DNA from: a virus | Reading direction: 5' to 3' (one strand) | IMG/VR virus record: IMGVR_UViG_3300047552_000441 | Span: 1 to 36,489 of that record | Length of the DNA: 36,489 bases | Shown here: one piece after another, positions 6,701 to 13,660 of the stretch | Numbering within the stretch: the first letter of the stretch is position 1 | Layout of the letters: every line of letters begins with the position of its first letter | The notes under the pieces: model-generated | Seen by the model: the letters and a program-made list of their open reading frames with translations, nothing else | Databases searched by the model: none | Told to the model about the DNA's origin: nothing | Position numbers and translations under genes: made by a program

Positions 6701-6853
6701 ATGCCACCAACAAAACAGGAATTAGAAACAGCTTTAAACATTCTACGCATTGCGCGTAAAGAATCTTCACAAGCGTTTTTAAGGGCTTCCTATAGTAACC
6801 AAGTGCAATCAGTATTTAATTACTATGACGCTAAGGAGGTGCTAGAATTATGA
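6701..6853 (+). CDS. Unknown small helical protein, 50 aa
   Basis: Not recognised. Helical character (KQELETALNILRIARKESSQ), ending YDAKEVLEL. AAGGGA lies 5 bases before ATG. Its stop overlaps the next start (ATGA), indicating coupled translation. Confidence 0.65.
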   Translation: MPPTKQELETALNILRIARKESSQAFLRASYSNQVQSVFNYYDAKEVLEL

Positions 6854-7146
6854 AAAAGTTTTTTACTAAAAAGGGCTGGTTAACGCCTTACGCCCTAGCT
6901 TGTGGGTATTTGCACCAAACGCAACTACTTGATGGAGTGGTGTATCTGCGTAGCAATAACCCTGAGCTTAATACTTACGATGTGCAGAAATTCTTTGCAG
7001 ATGGAAGCGTAGCTAGGGTATGGGAAACGGTAGAGGGCATAAAGGATGCTAGAAAGCTTTATAGTGACTTGTGCGCAGGGCAACCAATGCGCAGGGATAG
7101 AAAGAGTTTTGAGCCTGTAACAATGCCGCAAACAGTTTACGCATAA
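6850..7146 (+). CDS. Conserved-type phage protein KKGWLTPYALACGY, 98 aa
   Basis: Function unknown. The N-terminus (FTKKGWLTPYALACGYLHQ) is a signature I associate with short proteins in many phages of Gram-negative hosts. A central beta part (VVYLRSNNPELNTYDVQKF) is followed by a helix (GIKDARKLYSDLCAGQP) and a basic RRDRKS end. The start overlaps the previous stop as ATGA, with AAGGAGGT just upstream, a strong ribosome site. Confidence 0.8.
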   Translation: MKKFFTKKGWLTPYALACGYLHQTQLLDGVVYLRSNNPELNTYDVQKFFADGSVARVWETVEGIKDARKLYSDLCAGQPMRRDRKSFEPVTMPQTVYA

Positions 7147-7161
7147 GAAGGGAATAAGACA

Positions 7162-7305
7162 ATGCACCATAGCACATATAAAGAGGTTGAAATTTACCGC
7201 AACACTGAGCAGGGCTATAGCTTGCGCTGGTATAGTATAAGCCCGCGCCTTGCCGCGGATACATTACAGGGATTAAAGGAATTGATAAAGGAGGCTAGAC
7301 AATGA
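7162..7305 (+). CDS. Unknown small protein, 47 aa
   Basis: Not recognised. MHHSTYKEVEIYRNTEQGYS leads a predicted strand-loop-strand, then a helix (LQGLKELIKEARQ). GAAGGGAA lies upstream of ATG. The stop overlaps the next start. Confidence 0.65.
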   Translation: MHHSTYKEVEIYRNTEQGYSLRWYSISPRLAADTLQGLKELIKEARQ

Positions 7306-7664
7306 AAGAGAAAACCTATTGCATACCTTACTTGTATGTTTACAGTGAGGAGGATAACTACGAAAATGGTTGTGTACATAAGTCCGGCAAGGATTCGCTA
7401 CTATCCTATGGCTTTGAGCATAAGACTCAATCGGAGCTTGTAAAGGCTTTGTGCGGCTACTTAGAAGTTAAGCCGGAGGAGATAGACTTAAATGCTTGTG
7501 ATGAGGCAGGAAGGGTAGATATTAGCAGGCTAGAAAACAATGCAGGCCATAAGGCAAGTGAAGCAGAGATAGAGCAGTGGAAGCAGGGCTTGTGCCGCTT
7601 ATTTAACGTCACCTACACCGGATACTTACACCTTAAAACACCTGTAGAATTTGAAAGGGCTTAA
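7302..7664 (+). CDS. Unknown early protein, 120 aa
   Basis: Not recognised. Acidic soluble protein: YSEEDNYENGCVHKSGKD, then a helical centre (QSELVKALCGYLEVKPEE) and a hydrophobic C-terminus (NVTYTGYLHLKTPVEF). Strong ribosome site (AAAGGAGG) inside the end of the upstream gene. No motif suggests an enzyme. Confidence 0.75.
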   Translation: MKEKTYCIPYLYVYSEEDNYENGCVHKSGKDSLLSYGFEHKTQSELVKALCGYLEVKPEEIDLNACDEAGRVDISRLENNAGHKASEAEIEQWKQGLCRLFNVTYTGYLHLKTPVEFERA

Positions 7665-7665
7665 C

Positions 7666-7863
7666 GTGCTATTTTTGTATGAGATTACCTATTGCAATGC
7701 ACTTGCAGAAATGCTAGTTGCTGCATGTACTGAGCAGGAAGCTATAGAGATTGCTACTAGCTGGCTAGTGAGCAGTAACAAGCAAGCCCTAGGTAACGAT
7801 TATACTATTTATCTGCTATGTAAACTAGAAAAGGGAGTATTACACTATGACTACGGAAATTGA
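7666..7863 (+). CDS. Unknown protein with GTG start, 65 aa
   Basis: Not recognised. I choose GTG at 7666 because AAAGGG lies 7 bases upstream; the in-frame TTG at 7651 has no site. The product begins MLFLYEITYCNALAEML and has a helical region (CTEQEAIEIATSWLVSS). It may be a small globular or membrane-peripheral protein. The C-terminus overlaps the next gene by 17 bases. Confidence 0.6.
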   Translation: MLFLYEITYCNALAEMLVAACTEQEAIEIATSWLVSSNKQALGNDYTIYLLCKLEKGVLHYDYGN

Positions 7864-8068
7864 TTTTGCAAATTGTATTCTTAAAGCCCTAGACTGCATA
7901 GACAGGGAAAACGATAAAACTGCTTTGCTACTACCTGCATGTAAGGCAGCAATGGAAGCGATAGAAACTGCAACAGATACTTTAGACAAAGAGTCACCAG
8001 AATATCTAACCTTGTGTGGTGTTTTGGTGCAATTAGAGGAAGCAATCAACAAAGCAGAAGGGAATTAA
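7847..8068 (+). CDS. Unknown helical protein, 73 aa
   Basis: Not recognised. Almost entirely helical and acidic: FANCILKALDCIDREND, then LPACKAAMEAIETATDTL and LVQLEEAINKAEG. Three or four helices with spaced cysteines suggest a small helical bundle. AAGGGAG lies before ATG 7847. Confidence 0.7.
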   Translation: MTTEIDFANCILKALDCIDRENDKTALLLPACKAAMEAIETATDTLDKESPEYLTLCGVLVQLEEAINKAEGN

Positions 8069-8069
8069 T

Positions 8070-8405
8070 ATGCCAAGCAATGAATTTAGAGAAATTACCA
8101 CTCCTGCACATAGGGACGAAGAACTTAGAGGAGGCACTATACCCCTTGCGGAGCAGGTAGCATATAAAACGCACAGGGACAGAGCAAGTAGAACCAACGC
8201 TGGTGTTCTTGTAGCTAACTATCCTGTAAAATCTTATTTATCTAAGGAATATCATGAAAATAATGGATGGAAAACTGCTAATGTGGATATTGTCTATAGA
8301 CTACAGGACGTGCCTGTACTCACTAGAAAATGCCAAATAAATATGCCGCCAGATAAAAGCGAAGCAACAATAGTGAGCTACGAATGGTTTTTGCGGATGT
8401 TATAA
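8070..8405 (+). CDS. Unknown early protein, 111 aa
   Basis: Not recognised. Charged N-terminus (EFREITTPAHRDEELRGG) followed by a beta-rich domain (VDIVYRLQDVPVLTRKCQI, SEATIVSYEWFLRML). Ribosome site AGAAGGGAA precedes ATG 8070. No motif or cofactor site is visible. Confidence 0.75.
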   Translation: MPSNEFREITTPAHRDEELRGGTIPLAEQVAYKTHRDRASRTNAGVLVANYPVKSYLSKEYHENNGWKTANVDIVYRLQDVPVLTRKCQINMPPDKSEATIVSYEWFLRML

Positions 8406-8482
8406 GTAGGGGAGGTGATTATAAGTCAATTCTTATAACAAGAGAGCAGTTTGAAGTATTAAAAGAGCTGTTTGAATCATGA
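8384..8482 (+). CDS. Possible 32-residue protein
   Basis: Reads MVFADVISRGGDYKSILITR then EQFEVLKELFES. The amino-acid mix looks coding, but there is no ribosome site and its first 22 bases overlap the previous gene. It may be a real mini-gene coupled to its neighbours. Confidence 0.4.
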   Translation: MVFADVISRGGDYKSILITREQFEVLKELFES

Positions 8483-8619
8483 TAGAAAACGTAAATATAA
8501 AAAGGCTAATGCAGTGCTGCAATCTGGCATTGGGTATTGTCACACTTAAAGTAAAGGCTAAGCATGAAAGCACTATTACCGCTTGTAATATGGCTAGGGA
8601 TAATTCCCTTGGCTGTTAA
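8479..8619 (+). CDS. Possible 46-residue protein
   Basis: ATG overlaps the previous stop (ATGA). Contains two cysteine groups (MQCCNLALG and the C-terminal C) and a basic centre (LKVKAKHE). Its last third overlaps a better-supported gene at 8564, so only one of the two may be made in quantity. Unknown function. Confidence 0.4.
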   Translation: MIENVNIKRLMQCCNLALGIVTLKVKAKHESTITACNMARDNSLGC

Positions 8620-8695
8620 ACAGCACTATGAAACTACAAACTATTACACATATGGAAAACCAATAGAGGAGAAAGTATGGATATACTACAAATGA
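8564..8695 (+). CDS. 43-residue protein with N-terminal membrane segment
   Basis: MKALLPLVIWLGIIPLAV is a clear signal-anchor or signal peptide, followed by a polar Tyr-rich tail (YETTNYYTYGKPIEEK). Good ribosome site (AAAGG). The small tail would face the periplasm if this is an anchor. Unknown function. Confidence 0.6.
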   Translation: MKALLPLVIWLGIIPLAVKQHYETTNYYTYGKPIEEKVWIYYK

Positions 8696-8887
8696 CAATC
8701 GGCCTAGAGTCTTCAGCCTTTGAGGGTGAGGGGGCTAGGGCTGGAATTAGAAAGGCTGTTTTTAGAGCTTGCAGAGCGTGTAAAAGACTTTAATGCTACT
8801 AACCTAGCAGGAGAGTCTAAAAAGCTCTACATTAGGGATATAAACGGCAATACGGTAGGTAATTTACTAGTACATATAGGGGATTAA
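8677..8887 (+). pseudogene. Frameshifted conserved-type phage gene, about 69 aa when repaired
   Basis: From ATG 8677 (strong site GAGGAG) the frame reads MDILQMTIGLESSAFEGEG, then leaves its coding character and stops at 8793. The next frame continues sensibly as LELERLFLELAERVKDF to INGNTVGNLLVHIGD and stops at 8887. Removing one G from the run of five at 8730-8734 joins the halves into a single protein. The repaired pattern (TIGL..SAFEGEG, a LERLFLELAERV helix, then DINGN.VG) matches a short protein type I associate with many phages. Causes could be a sequencing error in a homopolymer, a real mutation or recoding; the sequence alone cannot tell. Confidence 0.65.
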
Positions 8888-8889
8888 TT

Positions 8890-8994
8890 ATGTGGAAGTT
8901 TTTGGCATGGTATGCAATCGCCTGGGCAGTGTCCATGGGATTGTTTGTTGGGGCTATTGTTTTGTTACGTAACTTTTATAATTATGTGGGGTAA
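8890..8994 (+). CDS. 34-residue membrane peptide
   Basis: One transmembrane segment (WYAIAWAVSMGLFVGAIVLL) with a short basic and aromatic tail. AGGGGA lies upstream of ATG. Unknown function. Confidence 0.6.
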   Translation: MWKFLAWYAIAWAVSMGLFVGAIVLLRNFYNYVG

Positions 8995-8996
8995 GT

Positions 8997-9104
8997 ATGA
9001 AAAATGTTATTTTTGCTATTGTGACTACTATGCTTGTGTTTAGTGGCCTGCTTAATTGGATGCTATGGACAGGTAAATTAGTGCTTGCTGGAGTGTGTAT
9101 GTAA
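8997..9104 (+). CDS. 35-residue membrane peptide
   Basis: Hydrophobic throughout (NVIFAIVTTMLVFSGLLNW), probably one membrane helix, possibly two short ones. GTGGGG lies before ATG. Its stop overlaps the next ATG. Unknown function. Confidence 0.55.
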   Translation: MKNVIFAIVTTMLVFSGLLNWMLWTGKLVLAGVCM

Positions 9105-9256
9105 TGTTTAGAGCAAGGTATATAAACTTATGTACAAAGAAAGTATATTGGCGTACTATATGGGCGGATTCGCTTAATGAGGCGGATCGACTAGCACGCA
9201 GATATTGTCGCAAAGGTTTTATGCTTGCATTTATTGAAAAGGAAGGTTATGTTTAA
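9104..9256 (+). CDS. Unknown basic protein, 50 aa
   Basis: Basic protein beginning MFRARYINLCTKKVYWRTI and continuing ADSLNEADRLARRYCRKGF. It could be a small nucleic-acid-binding protein. ATG overlaps the previous TAA; no independent ribosome site is obvious, so translation is likely coupled. Confidence 0.6.
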   Translation: MFRARYINLCTKKVYWRTIWADSLNEADRLARRYCRKGFMLAFIEKEGYV

Positions 9257-9404
9257 ATACTGGTTGAGTATCGCGCACTTTGCATTGTCTAAAGTCATGG
9301 TAGATATGAATGACACTACCTTTATGACTAACAAAGACAAGTCAATGGTGACAGAAGTTTATTATTTATTAGGTGACGTTATTGCAGATATGGAGGGCAA
9401 ATAA
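9249..9404 (+). CDS. Unknown protein, 51 aa
   Basis: Begins MFKYWLSIAHFALSKVMVDM, amphipathic and methionine-rich, then NDTTFMTNKDKS and an acidic helix end (LLGDVIADMEGK). GGAAGG lies close to ATG. Not recognised. Confidence 0.6.
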   Translation: MFKYWLSIAHFALSKVMVDMNDTTFMTNKDKSMVTEVYYLLGDVIADMEGK

Positions 9405-9578
9405 ATGGCTAAAGTAATACCACTACACAATAAATACTATTATCAGTGTTTGCATGACGTTATGCAGGAAATGTGTGTGCCAGCAGCTATAGACTACGCT
9501 GGGCAGATTGTGCTGTTTTCTGAAGTATGCGTAGCGTTAGAAAACTATAAAGCAGCGGAGGGCGTATGCTTAGAGTAA
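9405..9578 (+). CDS. Unknown protein, 57 aa
   Basis: Helical and cysteine-containing (YYQCLHDVMQEMCVPAAID, VLFSEVCVALENYKAAEGVC). GGAGGG lies upstream, with ATG right after the previous stop. It ends inside the start of the next gene. Not recognised. Confidence 0.6.
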   Translation: MAKVIPLHNKYYYQCLHDVMQEMCVPAAIDYAGQIVLFSEVCVALENYKAAEGVCLE

Positions 9579-10078
9579 CAGATTATAGCGAAACGCAAAT
9601 ATATATAAGTAGTGAATATGTTGCCTTGTACATCCATAAAACAGAGCGGGATGCAATGGTGGAGTTCTTATGTCAGATTCTTTCTGGTACGGAAGAAGTA
9701 TCTGTACATCCATTTAAGACTACATCAACTACCCGCTTTTTCTATAGTGGAAAAGAAGGTTTTATTGAATGTTATACACCATGTCATGAGGAGAGTAGGG
9801 AGCTTATACTAGAGCTTCTTAAAATACCAAATACAGTTCGTGATCTGGGGACGACTCGTGAGCTGGCGGCGGCGGCGCGCTATGTACCTATTCATGTGGG
9901 TGTTCCGGCGTATCGTGGGGTGGGAATGTCTGCTACTATTGTAGCTAGTGCAGTAGATACGTTTATTAGTAATGATGTACCGCCTAATATAGTGCAGGAT
10001 CTGGCTATACCACAAGAGGCGTATAGACAGGCGCAAGAGCGTATTGTGGCTGGGTTGGAAAGAAATGTGCCATTTTAG
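9566..10078 (+). CDS. Unknown early protein, 170 aa, first of three tandem paralogues
   Basis: Residues 1-92 share a pattern with the next two gene products: an AMVEFLCQILSG helix, beta strands, then YTPCHEESRELILELLK. After residue 92 comes a distinct extension (TTRELAAAARYVPIHVGVP, then a helix-rich end), encoded by DNA visibly richer in G and C than its surroundings (near 9845-9930). This suggests a fused or recently acquired C-terminal part. GGAGGG lies upstream of ATG. The paralogy is my alignment by eye. Confidence 0.75.
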   Translation: MLRVTDYSETQIYISSEYVALYIHKTERDAMVEFLCQILSGTEEVSVHPFKTTSTTRFFYSGKEGFIECYTPCHEESRELILELLKIPNTVRDLGTTRELAAAARYVPIHVGVPAYRGVGMSATIVASAVDTFISNDVPPNIVQDLAIPQEAYRQAQERIVAGLERNVPF

Positions 10079-10117
10079 ATAGGATAGTGTATGAATGTAT
10101 TAAATGGAGGTTTTCTG

Positions 10118-10369
10118 ATGTATCTGATGTACGTGCAAGTTAATCCAGACTATAAGACTAGTAATTCTTTAGTAATAGAAGAACTACTGCTAACGTGTAT
10201 AGGGATATTGGCGGGGTTGTATGGAGAAAGAGAGGGAGATACTGTACGGTTGGCAGCAGATCCTAGAGTAAAATTTATTTATACTACTGAAAACGTGCGT
10301 AGGATAATAATAGAATGTATTAAGTGGAGAATTTATGCTATACCGATTAGACGTACCCATGCGTGGTAA
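10118..10369 (+). CDS. Unknown early protein, 83 aa, second tandem paralogue
   Basis: I choose ATG 10118, which has GGAGG 8 bases upstream, over ATG 10091. The pattern is VIEELLLTCIGILAGLYG, a strand region with LAADPRVKFIYTT, then ENVRRIIIECIKW. It aligns with both neighbours at ILAG and at the YTxENxRxxIxExIK-type helix. Function unknown. Confidence 0.7.
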   Translation: MYLMYVQVNPDYKTSNSLVIEELLLTCIGILAGLYGEREGDTVRLAADPRVKFIYTTENVRRIIIECIKWRIYAIPIRRTHAW

Positions 10370-10544
10370 CTATACACAATATATGTCTGTTAAAGATCAT
10401 TTTACGCACAATTATATAGTCAGAGGGCTTACGAGTATTTTGGCAGGAAAAAACCATTCGGTTGAATATACTTTAAATCTTACACAGGATGCAGAAAAGA
10501 TTAGATGGTTACTATTTGACGCAATTAAGAAGGAACTAAGATGA
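10335..10544 (+). CDS. Unknown early protein, 69 aa, third tandem paralogue
   Basis: Same layout as the two genes before it: IVRGLTSILAGKNHSVEYTL, then LTQDAEKIRWLLFDAIKKEL. GGAG lies 6 bases before ATG. Its stop overlaps the next start. Function unknown. Confidence 0.7.
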   Translation: MLYRLDVPMRGNYTQYMSVKDHFTHNYIVRGLTSILAGKNHSVEYTLNLTQDAEKIRWLLFDAIKKELR

Positions 10545-10660
10545 CAGAAAGGCAACAAAAGGAATTGCTAGGGCTACTCAACATGGCAGCAATAGCACTA
10601 AAAGAAACACCACTAGGAATAGCTATTAACAACTATTTAAAAAAGATGGAGGCATTATGA
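10541..10660 (+). CDS. 39-residue helical peptide
   Basis: MTERQQKELLGLLNMAAIAL then a basic helix (NNYLKKMEAL). ATG overlaps the previous TGA and the stop overlaps the next ATG. Not recognised. Confidence 0.6.
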   Translation: MTERQQKELLGLLNMAAIALKETPLGIAINNYLKKMEAL

Positions 10661-10866
10661 TTTTAGCGATTACAGATAATTACATTGTAAAGAACTTTGG
10701 TGTTGACACCTATCACATAGAAGATTATAATACTCTCGATCAGTGTGTGCTACAAGGGATTGATGGTAGTATTTTTAAATGCGAAGTTGATTCTATTGAT
10801 GCTATTGCAAAAACACCAGAAGAAAAACTATCACGCATAGATACTCTGTGCATGTCTTATCTATAA
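10657..10866 (+). CDS. Unknown protein, 69 aa
   Basis: Beta strands first (MILAITDNYIVKNFGVDTYH), acidic centre, then a helix (KTPEEKLSRIDTLCMSYL). GGAGG lies upstream of ATG. Last member of the small-gene block before the amidoligase region. Not recognised. Confidence 0.65.
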   Translation: MILAITDNYIVKNFGVDTYHIEDYNTLDQCVLQGIDGSIFKCEVDSIDAIAKTPEEKLSRIDTLCMSYL

Positions 10867-10876
10867 GGAGCTGTAT

Positions 10877-11353
10877 ATGAAAATCGTTACACTACCAGAG
10901 GGCTTATACAATAATCTTGTAGAGGCTATTAAAAAGATTGAAAATACACCGCAGCGGCTATCAGAAGAGCTGCGTAAAGCGGCTGAGTATATTGCCAGCG
11001 CAAGCGGTGATCCGAATAATGCAAATGCTTTGTGGTTTTTTCAAAAAGCTGATGAAGTAGTATCTGATGTAAACGTAAAAGACAAACTGCTACATAAGCT
11101 AACTACTAAGACTGGGCTTATTCTCCTGCAAAAAAACGAAAGAAAGCTAATTAAACCAATACTTAATGATATTCAAATTGATTTTTCTCATATCAATAAG
11201 TATTCTAGCTTGACAAACGTAACTAATAGTAATAAGTTTAACGGATTCCCGTTACTACAAAGGAAAATTAGAGAGAAGATAAACAAGATACAAGAGGAAC
11301 TAGCAAGTCTTTGCACTTTAGATCAAGATGTTTTTTTACAAAAAGGAGAGTAG
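10877..11353 (+). CDS. Unknown helical protein upstream of the amidoligase, 158 aa
   Basis: Not recognised. Strongly helical and charged: LYNNLVEAIKKIENTPQRLS, SEELRKAAEYIASASG, a C-terminal coiled-coil-like IREKINKIQEELASL. The middle holds a polar Asn/Ser-rich link (NKYSSLTNVTNSNKFNG). GGAGC lies 9 bases before ATG. It ends one base before the amidoligase start, so it is co-transcribed with that gene and may be its partner or target; that link rests on position alone. Confidence 0.75.
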   Translation: MKIVTLPEGLYNNLVEAIKKIENTPQRLSEELRKAAEYIASASGDPNNANALWFFQKADEVVSDVNVKDKLLHKLTTKTGLILLQKNERKLIKPILNDIQIDFSHINKYSSLTNVTNSNKFNGFPLLQRKIREKINKIQEELASLCTLDQDVFLQKGE

Positions 11354-11354
11354 T

Positions 11355-12305
11355 ATGTACGCCCCAGAATTAGGAAAAGTCTATGCCTATAGCACTAATC
11401 CGTTAAGTTATCTACAGTTTATTCATCTTGAACATGAAAAAGATGGTGAATTTGAGCCACTTACATATTATGGCGTAGAGCTTGAAGTAGTGCCTAAACG
11501 CGCACCAATTACTACCTATAAGAAGATCCACTCTGCACTTGGTGCTGATTTTGCTATACTGAAAGCAGATTCTAGCCTACCAGAAAAAGGTGTAGAAATT
11601 GTTACCGCACCTGCAACACTTGATGCGCATAAAAAGCTATGGAAACCGTTTTTTGATAGTGCTGCATCTTCTTTAGTAGAAAGCTATGCAAGTAGCTCTT
11701 GTGGTATGCACGTACATATTAACAACGATTCTTTTGCAAATGCTAACCACCTGGGCAAAATGATTGCTTTTTATAACTGCCCAGTAAACAGACAGTTTAT
11801 CACCCGCATTGCAGGTAGAGAGTCAGGTTATGCACGCTTTAATAGTGCGTACAATGCGTACTCAGCAAAACTGTTACTAAACCAAAAAAGCACTATGCCA
11901 AATGCGTATATGGGTGGCGGTGAGCGTAGGAGTGCAGTTAATGTTACGTCTAAAGGTACAGTAGAGATTCGTATCTTTAAGGGCAATGTAGCACGTATTG
12001 GATTCTTTAAAAACCTTGAATTTGTAGATTCTGTAAAAGAATACTCAAAATTAATTTGGTTTAGTCCCCTTAGTGAGCGTAGGGCAAGGGAGGTGTATGA
12101 TCCTAAACGTGAAGAAACCCATTCTTATAGCTTGTTATTTAAGGATTATTTGGCATGGCTTGAACGCGATAAGACAGGTCGCTATACAAACCTTAAACTG
12201 TGGCTGTCTAAGAATGACTTAACCAAGCCTATCCAACTTAGATACACAGAGAAAACACCTGTGGATAAAATTATTACTGATGAAAATATCTTAGCTGTAG
12301 CGTAA
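11355..12305 (+). CDS. Amidoligase-like enzyme (COOH-NH2 ligase family), 316 aa
   Basis: Probable ATP-dependent ligase that forms an amide bond between a carboxyl group and an amine. Motifs fit the phage amidoligase family (Amidoligase_2 type, related to glutamine synthetase): YYGVELEV at 38-45, KADSSL at 70-75, VEIVTAP at 80-86, SCGMHVHIN near 115-123 and TVEIRIFKGN near 202-211. Alternating Glu and His/Arg residues in these strands are the expected metal and ATP ligands. ATG 11355 has GGAGAG upstream; an in-frame start at 11328 is less likely. A class II glutamine amidotransferase follows 11 bases later, a partnership described for this family and consistent with ammonia taken from glutamine. 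Substrate unknown. Confidence 0.8.
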   Translation: MYAPELGKVYAYSTNPLSYLQFIHLEHEKDGEFEPLTYYGVELEVVPKRAPITTYKKIHSALGADFAILKADSSLPEKGVEIVTAPATLDAHKKLWKPFFDSAASSLVESYASSSCGMHVHINNDSFANANHLGKMIAFYNCPVNRQFITRIAGRESGYARFNSAYNAYSAKLLLNQKSTMPNAYMGGGERRSAVNVTSKGTVEIRIFKGNVARIGFFKNLEFVDSVKEYSKLIWFSPLSERRAREVYDPKREETHSYSLLFKDYLAWLERDKTGRYTNLKLWLSKNDLTKPIQLRYTEKTPVDKIITDENILAVA

Positions 12306-12316
12306 AGGAATATAAT

Positions 12317-13351
12317 ATGTGCTTAATTGTTGTAAAAGATACTAAAAAAGGCGTTTTTACTGACGCTAATTTCAATGCCTCGTATAATCGTAACTCTGAC
12401 GGTATGGGTATTATGTGGCTAGAAGATGGGCGTGTAAAGGTAGAGCGTGTATTAGGCACACTTGCTCAGCAACGCTTTGTGTGGAACAAACATAAACATA
12501 AGGATATGTGGGTACTACACCAACGCTATGCTACGCATGGATCAAAGGCTAAGATGCTAGAAAACTGCCACCCGTACAAGATTATGGATATGGATGATGG
12601 TGACGTTATGGACATCTACATGGCGCATAATGGTGTTATTAGTGATACAGAAACTACGGATGCCTCTATGAGTGATACGTGGAACTTTATCGAAAACCAT
12701 ATTAAGCCTATTGTTAAGCATAATCCTGAGCTGCTGTGGAATGATGCATTTCAGATGATGATTAATAAATACATTGGTAGCGGTTCTAAGCTAGTGGTGT
12801 TGTCTAATCGTAAAAAAGATCCTATGCTTATCTTTAATGAAGAGGCAGGTACTGTGGTAAATGGCTGTTGGTTGTCAAATACTTACAGCATTACCCCAAC
12901 AGTAACTACGCATAAGCCTATTGCTGCTCCGTACAGACATACTAGCTCGTATCTTAGCAATTACGCTAAGCCAACTGAAAAGGCGTTTTGTATGCCTGAC
13001 ATTACTGCCTGGAAAGAGGATTGCAAGCAGGCTGTATTAGAAGGTACTCTTGATATTGAAGATGTTAAATCCGAATTTACAGAGGAAGAACTTAACTATT
13101 TAGAAGTAGAATTAGACGAACTTGAAGATCAATTTGATAGTGAGTTTGTAGATTCTATTAATGCTGTGTACGATCCAGAGAATGTGGATAAAGACCAGCT
13201 AAAAATACTCGTCGATAAAATCGCTAAAGAGTTTAACTATGTTGACTTAGAGCGACTTATTGACGTGTTACCGCAAGTTGCAGCGGATGTGATGGAGCAT
13301 TTGCTCTCATCATATGTAAGCAACCAGCTATTTGACGAACAAGCTGCTTAA
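12317..13351 (+). CDS. Class II glutamine amidotransferase-like protein, 344 aa
   Basis: N-terminal nucleophile hydrolase fold that releases ammonia from glutamine. Cys2 follows the initiator Met (MCLIVV), as needed for an N-terminal cysteine nucleophile. NSDGMGI (26-32), HQRYATHG (68-75; compare RWATHG in GlmS) and AHNGVI (103-108) are the expected glutamine-site motifs. After about residue 220 comes a C-terminal part not typical of GlmS, very acidic (SEFTEEELNYLEVELDELED) and probably helical; there is no sugar isomerase domain. It sits 11 bases after the amidoligase with a good ribosome site (AAAGGA), so the two probably act as one ammonia-using enzyme system. Confidence 0.85.
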   Translation: MCLIVVKDTKKGVFTDANFNASYNRNSDGMGIMWLEDGRVKVERVLGTLAQQRFVWNKHKHKDMWVLHQRYATHGSKAKMLENCHPYKIMDMDDGDVMDIYMAHNGVISDTETTDASMSDTWNFIENHIKPIVKHNPELLWNDAFQMMINKYIGSGSKLVVLSNRKKDPMLIFNEEAGTVVNGCWLSNTYSITPTVTTHKPIAAPYRHTSSYLSNYAKPTEKAFCMPDITAWKEDCKQAVLEGTLDIEDVKSEFTEEELNYLEVELDELEDQFDSEFVDSINAVYDPENVDKDQLKILVDKIAKEFNYVDLERLIDVLPQVAADVMEHLLSSYVSNQLFDEQAA

Positions 13352-13378
13352 TTATTAACAAACCTATAGGAGTTAAAC

Positions 13379-13630
13379 ATGACTGTTTCTTATAACTACG
13401 CTACCACCGAACAACCAGTAAAATACGCAACTGTAGTAAATCCAGAAGGTTACTATGACTTGATTATTAATAAATCAAAAAATGGTAAAGCTATCCGTAT
13501 TTCTAACCGTATTGGATCTGACAGTGTAAACGTAGCTGTTGAAAATGTTGGTAAATTTATTGAGGCACTCACTACCGTACAGAATAAAGGTGTGAATACC
13601 TCCGTAAATGACCTACCATACAATCAATAG
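13379..13630 (+). CDS. Small beta-rich protein after the amidotransferase, 83 aa
   Basis: Not recognised. Beta-rich (KYATVVNPEGYYDLIINKSK, GKAIRISNRIGSDSVNVAV), then a helix (VGKFIEALTTVQNKG), ending NDLPYNQ. AGGAG lies 7 bases before ATG. It is the last gene before a terminator, in one operon with the amidoligase and amidotransferase. It could be an accessory protein or even the modified substrate, which is speculation. There is no glycine-terminated tail of ubiquitin type. Confidence 0.7.
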   Translation: MTVSYNYATTEQPVKYATVVNPEGYYDLIINKSKNGKAIRISNRIGSDSVNVAVENVGKFIEALTTVQNKGVNTSVNDLPYNQ

Positions 13631-13639
13631 CGAGGTCTT

Positions 13640-13660
13640 GGGGAGGCATGTAGCTTCCCC
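13640..13660 (+). terminator. Rho-independent terminator after the amidoligase operon
   Basis: Stem GGGGAGGC (13640-13647) with GCTTCCCC (13653-13660), eight pairs including one G-T, 5-base loop, then a T/C-rich run. It begins 10 bases after the stop codon. The T run is weak, so some read-through is likely. Confidence 0.6.

Noticed and set aside
11209-11237. TTGACA with a 17-base spacer in the 158-aa gene
   Set aside because: The -10 (TAAGTT) is poor and there is no extended -10.
12258-12270. DnaA box in the amidoligase gene
   Set aside because: A single TGTGGATAA inside coding sequence; similar lone matches near 13184 and 25550. Without pairing or AT-rich context they look like codon coincidences.
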